Assembly: GCA_026874595.1 (NCBI GenBank)
Contig: CM049306.1
Coordinates: 83,230,142 to 83,294,141 of the forward strand
Length of the DNA stretch: 64,000 nucleotides
Source: Sipunculus nudus
Lineage: Eukaryota > Annelida > Sipuncula > Golfingiida > Sipunculidae
Direction of reading: 5' to 3'
The position numbers were made by a program, and so were the translations under genes. Numbering within the stretch: the stretch's first letter is position 1; each line of letters opens with the position of its first letter. Shown here one piece after another: positions 28,401-40,400 of this stretch. Under the pieces are notes generated by a model. That model made no database searches. It was not told the origin of the DNA and saw only the letters and a list, made by a program, of their open reading frames with translations.

Positions 28401-31400
28401 GATACCCCTGTCAGTGCCACTTAACGCTACTGTGAGCATTATAAGTCAAAAACTAATGGACAGATTTCTTTCATATTATACATATACATAGACATGGGTT
28501 ATGGGAAGATGTATATTTAAATTGGGGTCATGACCTTTCCTATGAGAGTGGCCTTGCCTATGGTGAAAATCACACAAAATCATAAATATCTCAATAAAGG
28601 ATGCATGGATTGATCCAAAAATCAGATTGACTGAAGATCTTGGATGGCTTTGTCTTCTGCAGAAGACAGGTGGGGCCAACTTCTGTCCTTTCCTTGTTTT
28701 CGCGCCTTTTAATACCCCATCATTGCCACTGAACAGTACTGTGAGCATTATAAGTCAAAAACTAATGGACAGATTTCTTTCATATTATGCATATACACAT
28801 GGGTTATAGGATGATGTATATTTAAATTTGGGTCATGATCTTTCATATGAGAGTGGCCTTGACCTAAAATAATGCCATATATGGTGGAAATCACACAAGA
28901 TCATAAATATCTCAAGAGATGGATGGAAGAAACCATAGTTCCTTACCAAGTGTCAGTATATGCTACTTTAGAAGGGGGGGGGTGGCTATTCTTTAAGGGG
29001 ATTTGGATTAATTGTCTGGGGATACTATGGCACCTGCAGTACCAAGAAATATCTAGTATTTTCATTGTTTTCATATTCAGCGGGGTCAAATGTTTGTAAT
29101 ATTCTGAGGCAGGTATTATGGTATGCCCACCATCCATTAACTTTAAGTGTCACCATGATAACTTTCCTAGGCTTTGATGGATTTTCACAAAACTCACCAT
29201 AACTAATTACCAATAGATTATCTCGCCCAGGTTTGATTATATGCAAAATCATCCATATTTTATAAGGTCAGAGGTCACTAGGCTACTTTGTGGTTTCGCC
29301 ACAATAACTTATGAGGAATATGATGGATTTTGATCAAACTTAACAGAAATGTTGATCAATATAATATCTCGCCTAATTTCAGTTATTGGCAAAATCTACG
29401 CATATTTGATGAGGTCAGAGGTCACCGCACTTTGCAGGCACTGTGATGACTTACCAAAAATCCTATGGATTTTCATGAAATTCATTATACATATTTACAA
29501 AAAGTGTTTCTCACCTCAATTAAATTCTCAGCAAAATTCACACGTGTTTAATGAGAACAGAGGTCACCAGGCTGCTTTGTACAGACCAATTTGTGGTGTC
29601 TCTGCGATAATGTACAAGGAATATAATTGATTTTGTTAAATCACAATAGAAATATTAATCAATAATATGTCTTACCAAAATCTTTTTTCCAGCAAAATCC
29701 ATGCTTATTTAATGAGGTCAAAGGTCACCACACTTTGATGGCACCATCCTGACTTCCAAAAATTTTATGGATTTTCCTATAACTCTTGATGAATATTAAC
29801 CAATACAGTTTTTCTCCTGAATTACATTCTCAGCAAATTCACACATATTTTATGAGGTCACAAAATATGCAATGAGCGTATTATGCACCATTTGTGGTGC
29901 TCTTGTTGAAAGTTTTTATGATCTTACCATACAATAATTTTACTGTATTAATAGATTATTTCTATTATTATTTAACATGTGTAAATACTTAACATTTTGA
30001 TGAGGAACAAGGGGGATTTTGAATGCCAGAGTGGAAATGCTTTTTCATTTTTGTAAAAGTCTGATTTTATTTGTAATGTTAAACTATGAATTATTGGTAA
30101 CATAAAATATACATCTTTTGAATTAATGTTTACCAAATGAAGTACCTCAACTGTGTTTGATTATCTTCAAAATCGACACATATTTAATGAGGTCAGAGGT
30201 CACAAGATATAATACAGTTATGATACTGATGCTGTGCTTTTGTTATCATTAGGAAGTGTGCGAGCACTGTTACCACTAAGAGCTTGATAAATCAACTATG
30301 TTAGTGTGTGTGTGTGTGTTATTTAAACACCTGTTATCCTTGTGCCATCCTCCAGGCTGAATGAGGGCCGTGGACAGCAGCAATTTGAGCAGTCACTGAG
30401 ACAGGTGTTTCAGACCATCAACAAGATGATGCAGGCCAAGTCAGACCATCTAGTCCTTATCCAGGTAATCAACCACTCAGATATCATGAGTGTGAATTCA
30501 GATGAGGAAATAGTGTTAGTCTTTATGTAGATTCCTCACATGCTTGGAGATCCTTGAATATTTTTAATATATTTTCATGGTCTTATAAGTGATTTAGTTT
30601 CACAAGTTTAAAAAAATCCCAAAAGTCCTCTAAATCACTCTGATGGCTAAATGTAGCAGACCAAGAAATGCTCTAACCTGTTCTCAGTTTAATAATATAT
30701 ATAGATAATATAGAGAATATTATATAATAGAATTAGGGGTGGGGGTAGTTGAAAAGGTCTCATTAAAAAGAACATTAAATCAAATTTATTTTCATAAATA
30801 ACTTTGAAAAGACCTTGAGAAGAAATCATAAATATATGGGAAAACTGGCAATGCAAAAAACTTGAAATGGAAATTTCCAAGTTAAAAAGATGGAAATAAA
30901 CATCTAAATATCTAAATATTGCCAGTCCATGATCAGTGTTTACTTCATTAAATATTGACATTTGAATTGAGCTTTTCCATGAGAATATTAATTGGTTCTT
31001 TTCTCAGCCAAAGAACAATTCAGTTAGAGAACATTTTTTACAGGGAGCAGCTTTGAAATACTTGCCTTCCACCATTGGAGATGTCATCAGTGCCTTCAAC
31101 CCTAAGGAATTCAGGTATAGCATTTAATCATACAGCTGTTCAACTTTAAATTACATGTGATTAAGCATTTTATATTGTTTGTTTCAAGATCAGGAATTCT
31201 TATCATGTGTGATTTGGTCCTTGGTGTAACACTGTTTATCTTCAAAGTATTTTACAAACATTGTAACTGTCTAAAATAAATTAGTAGCACTAGAGAATGT
31301 TGCAGCCTTTAACAGTTAATAGATTTCTAACAGCTTATAAATTTGTAACTTGATGTATCATTAATTCACTGGTTGACACTGTAAAACGAGAAAACTTTGT

Positions 31401-34400
31401 TGAGACATTTTATGATACTGTTGCACAATTCATCTTTTTTTAAACCTTGTATAATGACTCAGACCTTGTACAACTGTAAATTTTTCAGCATGATGCTAGT
31501 GGAATTCGTAAACAACGTACCAAAGAATCGTCTTGTCAAACAGAAGATGCTGTGTGTGAACGACATCGTACACAGTCCGTTGTTTCTCCGGCCAGGTCAG
31601 TAAGATTGTGAATCCCTGTATTCCCAAATTAGGTATGCCCCTGCATCATATATAGTGGCAAACCTTCAAATCTGTTTCCAGAAGTAGGTAATATTTTCTG
31701 ATAAACAACCTTTCAATTGACTCTTTTGATCTTGCAAGAACACAAATCAATATTTCAGTTGTATTTTTTTGTTATTTATGATTTTAATAATTTCATGACT
31801 TACACTTTGAAGTATGTAACTTTTGCATACATCTGTCCATAGACTTGATGAAAATAAATTCACATGACAGATATGTTGTCATGTTATCATTATTGACATA
31901 TTTTTGTCACCCGCTTCCCGGAACGGGGGACATTGAATTGGGTTTGTCTGGCTGTCTGTCCCTGTGTCTGTCCTTCTGTCTGTCCTCCCATCAGGTTTTC
32001 ATTTCCATGCGATAAATTTTTCTAAATATTATCCAGTTTCTCTTAAATTTGGATCAGTGATTGGTCTCATGCATACCTTGGTTGGGATTGGTTTTGGAGT
32101 GTCTGTCTGAAAATTTATTCTCTCCAGCTCCAAAACAAAAATATTTAATTTTGTTCCTATTTCACAAACAAAGTCATGACATGTGGAGACATCTTCAGGC
32201 AAACATAGGGGTTAATTAATTACAAGTCATTGTTAAATGACATTCATAAAAATTACTTGGTATATAGTAAAGCCGCAAGTGGTCACTTGCTTCTCAAGTA
32301 GTGGAAAAATTTTATTCTTGTTCTTTTATACCAGGTTATATTTAGCTAAGGTTATATTTAGCTAACATGAACCAGAAAGGAAATATATAAGTTAATTTGA
32401 AAGAATATTTTATTGATGTTTATATTACTGAATTCAGAGAAATCCTGCTGCCTTAGGTCATTATGAATGTGTACTTTATAGATTACTGTGAGTTTTAATT
32501 AGTTATTGTATGTATTATAGGATGTAGAGAGATTCATGATAAATGTATATTTATTTATCACTTTTAAGTTTTAATTTGTTTTCCTATGTACTTCTTGCCG
32601 CCAGATTTCATGATGAATGTGTATTTAATGATGACTGTGAGTTACATTTTATATGTTTGTATTACAGAGTGTAGAGAGATTCTGTTGCCTGAGTTCATGA
32701 TGCACATCAAAGGCCTGATGGAACAGAAAGAGGAGATGGAGACATGTGTCAAGATCCTCAGTGACATCATGGAGGCTCTCTACAAGAAGGAAGTGGTAAG
32801 GTGGCAATGTCTGTCTGTGTGAATACAACAGGGTTGCCAGTGGTCAGGGAAAAGTCAGGGAAAACATTATATTTTCAAGGTCAGGGGAAAATCAGTAAAT
32901 ATTTATGGCTATGGAGGTCACAGTTTATTTACAGGTTGAAACAGTTTGGCATCTCTGATAAAGTTGTGGTGTGTTTGCAGATTTCATCAAATATAAGGTT
33001 TGGGGATATTGATGCCACTGATGCCACGCTTTCCTAACTTAAATACATGGAAGGGGGCTATTTGTGCCTCTAGACCCTTGTTTCTCTGATAGAGTTTTGG
33101 TTGGGGTTAACTGTAAAATGATGTTTTTGAGACCAAATTCAAAATTTGTGCATTGGTTTATCCTTGAAAACCAACTTAAAGTCAGGGAAAAGTCAGGGAA
33201 TTTATTCAGAGCTGGCTGTTGGCAAACCTGTACAAAATATAGGCATATTATGTATATATACTGAGGTTGGCTTAATATTTGTGCTGGTTTCAAATCTGTG
33301 ATGTTTTTTATTCAACAAATCATCTGACTGCCTCCCATGTTTAAACTGTAAGTCTGTTAATGCTTATTGCCCCCACTTCCACAGAATGGGGACTTTTTGG
33401 TCTGTCTGTCTTTCTGTCTGTCTGTCGGTTTTTGTTTCTGTACTAAATATTATCCGATTTCATTTAAGTTTGGGTCAGTGATTGAATTCATGCATACCTT
33501 GGTTGGGATTAGTTTTGGAGTCTGTCTGAAAATTTATTATCACCAGCACCAAAACAAACAAAATTTTCCCTTTGGTCCCCAATTCACAACAAAAATCTTC
33601 AGGGGACAATGAAAACTAAAACACATTCACTATGACATGTGGAGACATCTTCAGGGGAAAATAAAACTAAAACATGTTCAGAAGGCAAGCATGTAGATCA
33701 CAAGAAGCTGAAATAACAAGAGGCGGAAGCAGGGGGGGGGGGGGGGGACATTAATTCCTTGTTTATTAGTTTATTTATTATAGCATTCTTCAGGGTAGCT
33801 GATACCAGCAGGGTACTTCTGGTTCTGTTAAAATGGCCTTTATGGGGATCTGTGCTGGGAGAAAATACAATTCATATCATGAACAACATTACAATATAAT
33901 AATTGAAATACATTTTGCAGAATATAGTGAAAGACATTCATAAATATATTAACTAAAATGACAATAAATAAATAAGTGTACAATATGATCCTTAAAAGAA
34001 CCCTAACCATTCAATATTGATGTTTTTAGGTAATCTTTAGATTGTGTCAGATCATTTAAACCAGGTTTAGATTACAGTTTCTTCGCATCGTCAAGAATAA
34101 CTAGTCTATAATAAGTATTTTATTAAGTTTTCCCACCCATTTTGCTGACAAGTTTAAAAAGATGTTGGGAACTGTCAAGTAGAGTCCATTGATTCAGTAA
34201 GATATGTTTAGATTGTTTGGCAGTAAAATAAGACTTTCTCAATATAATATGGACAAAGAAGGACCACGTGTCAAAGAGAAAATAAAGCAGAAATAAAGCG
34301 GAGTTTATGCATGTATTATCAAAATTTTTTTTTTCAAGTGATTGATGTTATGTTATAGGGCCCAACACGAGAGGATCTGAGCACCATCATGTTGACGATG

Positions 34401-37400
34401 TTGAGGACGGTGATACAGACAGTCATAGGCCTGGACAGAGACAGTCCGCTAACAGTAAGTGATGAAGTATAAAGTTTAGATAAGAGTGAAATAACAAACA
34501 AGGCTCAAATGATACCACAAAGAATATAATGTTTTATATTGTAAATAATAAATATAATTTTTTGTAAAATGATGTAAAATGGGATACTGTATGTGATGTA
34601 TATATGGCTCTATATCATAAGAGTGTTGTACTGTGATCATTTCTTCTTACCTGTATCCCTACCTGTGAAATAAGTGTTTTATTACGTAAACATCGATGTG
34701 AGCGTTTTCTGTATTAATGAGAATATTCTCTGTTAGTATTCACACGCCAGAAGCTCCACTTACAAAATTTTCCCTGAGTAGGCCTATCATCGCACACTTC
34801 CGCCTCATTCTCGGTATGTAGGTCATGCCTCGCTTTGGTAGAGCCACATTATTCTTCTGGTGTTTGTGCTAGACGGACGTTTCGACGGGCTACTCCCGTC
34901 CGTCCGCTGTTGGTTTTCCCATGCTCGTTGCTTCACTTACTGTAAGTACGCTTTCATTTTCCCTTGGCCACTATGGAAGTCTCTCGGACTTGTTCCTCTT
35001 GTGGAGCGTCTCTCCCTTCCTGGGATGAGCACCCCTCTTGTCTCAGCTGTCGCTCCGGTGAGGGCACGTGCCTTAATGAGGCGGACCCATGTTATTAATG
35101 TCACACATGGCCGCCCTCTCAATGGGCTCGACTTCATGCATGGTCGACTGCCCTTGATCCCATTGAGCCCTCTCCTGCACTGTCTTCGGCTCCGGTGGCG
35201 GGGAGCAGGAGGGGCGCCACTCCTTCTGTGTCTAGTCGGGTGGCCTTACGCTCCCCCTCTGCGGATCCCCTTCTCGTTCCCGATCCTGTCCCTCCCTCCC
35301 TGGGCTCTGTCTTCCAGACCCCTGTTGGGGCTCCGGCTAGAGCTCTAGCCGCCCCCTCCAGGAAGCGACCGACCCCTGCCCCGCCCGGGCCCCCCGAGAA
35401 GGCTCTTGCCTTTTCCCTCATTCACCGTCTCTCCAGTTTTTGTGAATCCTTAAGGGCGGATTTCGACCTTGAGTCGGAGTCCACGCCCCAGGCCACGGCT
35501 CCGGGGCAGGTGTCTTTGACCGATCCTCCTGTGTTGTCCCCACAGCGTCCCTCTCGGATGGAGGTCACCCGTTCCCCACCGGCTCCAGCGCAGGTAAGTG
35601 CTCCCCCCCCCCCCCCCCCCCCCCGCTTGATCCGCCCCTTCCTAGCCGTCTGTCCCTTCGTCCCCTTAGGGACCGTCCTTCCACTGCTGCGGTTCCCCTC
35701 CCGTCCGGGTCTCCAGACGCCCGCCCTGCGGTTCCTGATACGGACTCCGTCTGTGCCCCGGCCGCTCCTGCGCCTCGTCCGCTCTTGATTCTCCGTCCGT
35801 CCGTTCTCCGCTTGTATTTACAGATCAGGCGCTTCCGGCCGGTACGGATCAGTGGACTGCTCTCATCACGCAGAGGCAGGCGTGGCGCACCATGAAGTCT
35901 GACCTCCTTGATCAGGTGGCCCGCACCATGCAGGAGTCTCGCCCCGACGGGCTGACCTTCCAGCGCCTCAGGCCACCGCCCGCCTCTGCCGCGTCGGCCG
36001 GGTTCTATCTGAACCCGTCCACGCTCTCGGCGCCGACTTCCGGACCTCAGGTCTGCATGGTATTTACCGATGAGACGGCTCGGCTGCTTGACAATCATCA
36101 TGCCGCCGTCACCGGCGCTATATCCTCATTGTCTGGGTCGCCGGTGCCGCCTGGCGCGCGGCGCTCTTGGCAGATCGGTACCTTGTGGTCCCCTAAGGCG
36201 TATCGGGCTACCTGCCTTGACAGGCTCGTCCCGTCTCCCGCCTTTCCCGCTGTTCCATAGGAACCGATGCGGGCCGAAATAGGGCTTGTTTATCCCTTCT
36301 CTGACGGTAGGTTGCTTTATTTCCCGGCGGCGCATGTATCCGATTCTCAGCTCTCGGATATGGAGGCTCTCGCCCGCCGGCGTTGTCATCGACCTTCAGG
36401 CCGTTACCAGCCTGTTGTCTATTTCTCCGGATCCTGCCATATTAAATAATATATGGCAGGCTTCCGCTCACGCATGTGCCGAGTTACAACACTTGGCCTG
36501 GCACCTGGTGAAGGTTTGTGTCTTACTCCGCCGCACCGGGTGTCTCCGCACCCTCCGCTCCGTCCAGCCCGTGCTATCTCCCGCGGAGCTCTCGGATCTA
36601 TATACTCAGCCGTTCACGGGATCTCTCCTCTTCGGGGGTCAACTATCCCGCATCTATGAGGCTGCCCTGGATCGTTCAGATCGTCGGGCCCCCCTTCTTA
36701 CCGGTCCTGTACTGCTCCGGTACGAGCTCCGGCTGCTAGCCACTCATTGGCTCCCGCCCGCCTGTCTGCTCGGTCGTCCGGGTCTCGCCAGACCTCCTCC
36801 TTTCGCGGTAAGTCCGCTCGGAGGGGTCGCGGCTGTAAGTGACACTCCTGGTCCGGTAGGCGGCCGCCTTCAGACCTGTCATCCGGCCTGGAGGCGTGTC
36901 ACCTCGCATCCCCACGGTTCGTTTTGGTTTCCGAATTTAGTTTTTCACCCCTCCGCCCCGCACGGCATTTCCGTTCGTTACTCCCCCGCCCAGGGGTCCG
37001 GCCAAGCGTCTCGCGCTCGAAAATGCCATTCGGTCCCTTCTCCTGAAGGGCGCCATTGTCCCGGTCAATACCGGAACTCCCGGGTTTTATTCCCGCAATT
37101 TTCTTGTCCCCAAGCCTCACGGCCAGGGGCGCCCGATTATAGATCTGAAGCGCCTCAATACCTTTATTCGACCTCCCCATTTTCGAATGTTCAATATTCC
37201 CGCTGTGCTCCGCACCGTCCGCCCAGGCAACTGGGCGTTCAAGATCGATTTTACAGACGCGTATTTCCATGTTCCGATCCACCCTGTGTCTCAGCCGTAC
37301 CTTCGGTTCGCCTTCGGCACTCGCGTGTTTCAATTCAGAGCCCTCCCGTTCGGGATAGATATTGCGCCCTGGATCTTTACGATCCTTGTTCATGCTGTAA

Positions 37401-40400
37401 CCACTTACATCCGGTCAGTCGGGGTATCAGTCCTCCCGTACCTGGACGACTAGCTCGTTCAGGCCCCTTCTCGCGATCTCCTTCTCCACCACAGTGCCCT
37501 GGTGCTTTCCCTTCTTCGCGATCTAGGCTTTCTGGTCAATGTCCAGAAGTCTCATCTGGTCCCTACCCAGACCATTCAGTTTTCTGGGCGTGGTCCTGGA
37601 TTTTCGGGCCGGTCGTGTGTCTCTCCCGCTCGACTTCGCGGTCAATCTGCGCCGGCGGTTCCGATCCCTTCTGTCGGCTCGTTGTGTCAGCTCCCATCTG
37701 GCGGCTTCCTTACACGGTTCTCTCCACTGGGTGGCCACGTTCGCCCCTATGGGCCGCCTGTTCCTCCGCCTGGTGCAGTCGCTCCTCCGCTCCGCGCGTC
37801 TCCTGGGTTCGGCATCTCATAGTACGGCGATTCTGCCTGCCCACCAGGCCGGGCGGGCCCTCCGCCCCTGGCTCCGGCTGTCTTTTCTCCTTCGTGGTAT
37901 TCCGTTCACGCAAACCGTCGCCTTTACGATCTTTACCGACGCGTCTTGGATGGGCTGGGGTGCCCACTTGGCCGATCTTCGTATTTCCGGCCTCTGGTCT
38001 CCTCGGGAGCGTCTGCTCCATATCACTATTTTGGAGCTCAGAGCAGTCCGTCATGCGCTTGCCCACAGGTCTCCGCGCTTCCTCGACTGTCATGTTCTAG
38101 TCATGACAGACAACACGACGGTTCTTGCATATATCAACAGGCAGGGCGGCATTGGGTCACCCTTGCTTCTGCGGGAATCTTATCGCCTGTTCGATCTGTG
38201 TATCCCTCTCAGTTTTACACTTCAGGCTCGTCATGTCCGCGGCGCCGTGAACGTCCTCGCCGACGCCCTTTCCCGGGATCGCCTCGGTACCCTTACTGCC
38301 GTTTCTCTCCCTCCGCCGGTTCTCCGGGGGATCTTCGGCGCTTGGGGGACTCCAGATTTCGACCTGTTCCGATTCCCGAACCCTCCCCCCCTCTTTCCAT
38401 CCGGTCCACGGCTACGTCGCCCTCGCGTCCTTCTCCCGGACACGCCCCTGTCCGCCTGGACAGGCCGGTTCTTGTACGGGTTCCCGGCCCCGGCCCTGAT
38501 CCCGCGGTTACTCCTGCGTCTCTCGGCGGCACCTCTCACGGACCTCATCCTGATCGTCCCGTTTCATCCAGCGGCTCCGTGGTTTCCTCGATGTCGTTCG
38601 TTTCTTGTCTGTCCACCCATTCTACTGCCGCTGTCGGTCGATCTGCTGCTCCGTCCTCGCACTCCTCAGGTGTACCCTCTGAGCGCTTTCTTACTGTCGT
38701 CCGATCGCTCAAAGATCAGGGGTTTTCAACGCCGGTTGCGGCTCTTGCAGCGGCTCCCCGTCGACGATCTTCCGACCGTGTGTATGACTCCCGCTGGCTC
38801 ATCTTCTCTCGATGAGCAAGGGAGCGTCATATAGATCCACTGGATCCGCCGGTCTAGTCGCTCCTTGATTTCCTCCTGCATTTATTACAGGATAAACGTT
38901 TATCCTTCCCCACTATTCACGGCTATCGGGCGGCTCTTCTTTCCGTGCTTCGCCCCCTCCGTAGGGATTCGGTTCTCCGTCATACCGTCAATTCCGATTT
39001 TCTCCAGGGGGTCCGGGCTCGTTCGTCCCGCCCCCGGTACGTAGTTCCTTCTTGGCGCCTTGACGTGTCCTCCGACTCCTCCGCGACGCTCCTTATGAGC
39101 CGCTCTGCTCCGCGCACCTGCTCCATCTGTCGCGTAAGACGGCGTTCCTCCTGGCGCTCGCCACTGCTGGCCGTTGAGCTGAGCTTCATGCTCTCATGGC
39201 CGATCCTAAATTTTCTCAAATTGCGGCTGACGGTTTACCGCGGACTTCACTTTCCTCCGGACTATTATCGTTAATCGCAGTCTTAAGATGACCCGCAATT
39301 TCATGGCACGTTCCTGCCCTGCCTAACGGCTGGTACCGGTTCGGCGCAACGAATTGCCCCGTCTGGGCCTTAAGGTACTATCTTAAGGCTACAAAATCTC
39401 TCCAGGGGGGCCGTAAGAAACTTTTTATTTCTTCAAAATTGGGTGCAGCCGATAAAAAAATAAGTCCTATTACTATCAGTAACTGGATAAAGGCTGCTAT
39501 CATCGCCGCACATGACTCTTTACGTCCGGCTGAACTACAGTCCTTCCATGTCACGGCTCATGAGGTCAGGGCTATCGCCTCATCCTTCGCTCACCTTTTG
39601 GGCGTGTCTCCTGCCACGCTGGTCAAAATGGATATCTGGAAGTCCCCTTCCACGTTTACTCAATTTTACCTCAAGGACGTATGCCTGCAAGACTCCGGCC
39701 TTTATGCCATGGGTCCCGTGGTTGCCGTAGGCACTATCATCCACGTCTCCCGCACATCTTCCTCGACGTCTACTCACGTCGGCCCGCTACCTGCCTGCAG
39801 ACGTCGTCTTCTGATGTGGTTTCTACTACTTGCTGACCATATTTTCTTCATCCTCGTCGTTCCAGGTCAGTATCTCCCTCCCTATGGTTTATCTGTTTCT
39901 TCTCATTAATACAGAAAACGCTCACATCGATGTTTACGTAATAAAACCCCCCATTCCCCTCCCCGTGAATGGTGGTTTTGTTAGTAAACGGATGTGAGCT
40001 TTTCTGTATTACAATCATCTGTCCCTCCCCCGATACTTCCTACTTCGCCCTCGAATAATGTGGCTCTACCAAAGCGAGGCATGACCTAGATACCGAGAAT
40101 GAGGCGGAAGTGGGCGATGATAGGCCTACTCAGGGAAAATTTTGTAAGTGGAGCTTCTGGCGTGTGAATACTAACAGAGAATATTCTCATTAATACAGAA
40201 AAGCTCACATCCGTTTACTAACAAAACCACCATTCACGGGGAGGGGAATGGGGGGTTCACTGTGTATTAATAAGTGGAATGGGATAAAAGACTTAAGGAA
40301 ATATTTTCACGTAAATTGACTTAATTGGCTATGCCAGTTGTTGGCAACTTTCTAGGTCACATTTTGGTTAATGATCAGATGCCAGTAATACTTTTCATAA

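Larger units (their letters stand above)
34676..40257 (+). mobile_element. DIRS-type tyrosine-recombinase retrotransposon
   Basis: A 5,582-bp GC-rich island in an AT-rich intron. Order: left inverted repeat, Gag with a Cys/His cluster, reverse transcriptase with YLDD, RNase H, tyrosine recombinase, an internal region complementary to both ends, right inverted repeat. Both ends share GTT, and the internal region has AAC at 39945-39947 where the two end-complements meet. Known for DIRS elements: they lack integrase and long target duplications and integrate a circular form through the recombinase. Flanking sequence (AAGT before, CACTG after) shows no target duplication beyond the shared GTT. 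Premature stops (35096, 37451, 39175) and frame changes (after 35624, near 37580, near 39100-39440) mean this copy cannot make complete proteins. It lies in the same orientation as the host gene. Confidence 0.93.

Noticed and set aside
34860-36389. Other long frames on both strands in the element (34860-35348 +, 35565-36101 -, 36126-36389 -)
   Set aside because: No known domain. The Gag Cys/His cluster is in another frame, and low stop density follows from the high GC content.
36286-38100. 604-codon open frame on the + strand, the longest in the window
   Set aside because: From about 37000 on it runs in a different frame from the recognisable reverse transcriptase and RNase H, so that part is a shadow in GC-rich DNA. 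Only its first 500 bases might be the end of Gag.
37946-38815. 289-codon open frame overlapping RNase H
   Set aside because: Out of frame with the RNase H residues; composition (Ser/Pro/Arg) is typical of a shadow frame in GC-rich sequence.
34676-40257. LTR retrotransposon or endogenous retrovirus
   Set aside because: Ends are inverted rather than direct repeats, there is no protease or DDE integrase, and a tyrosine recombinase is present.
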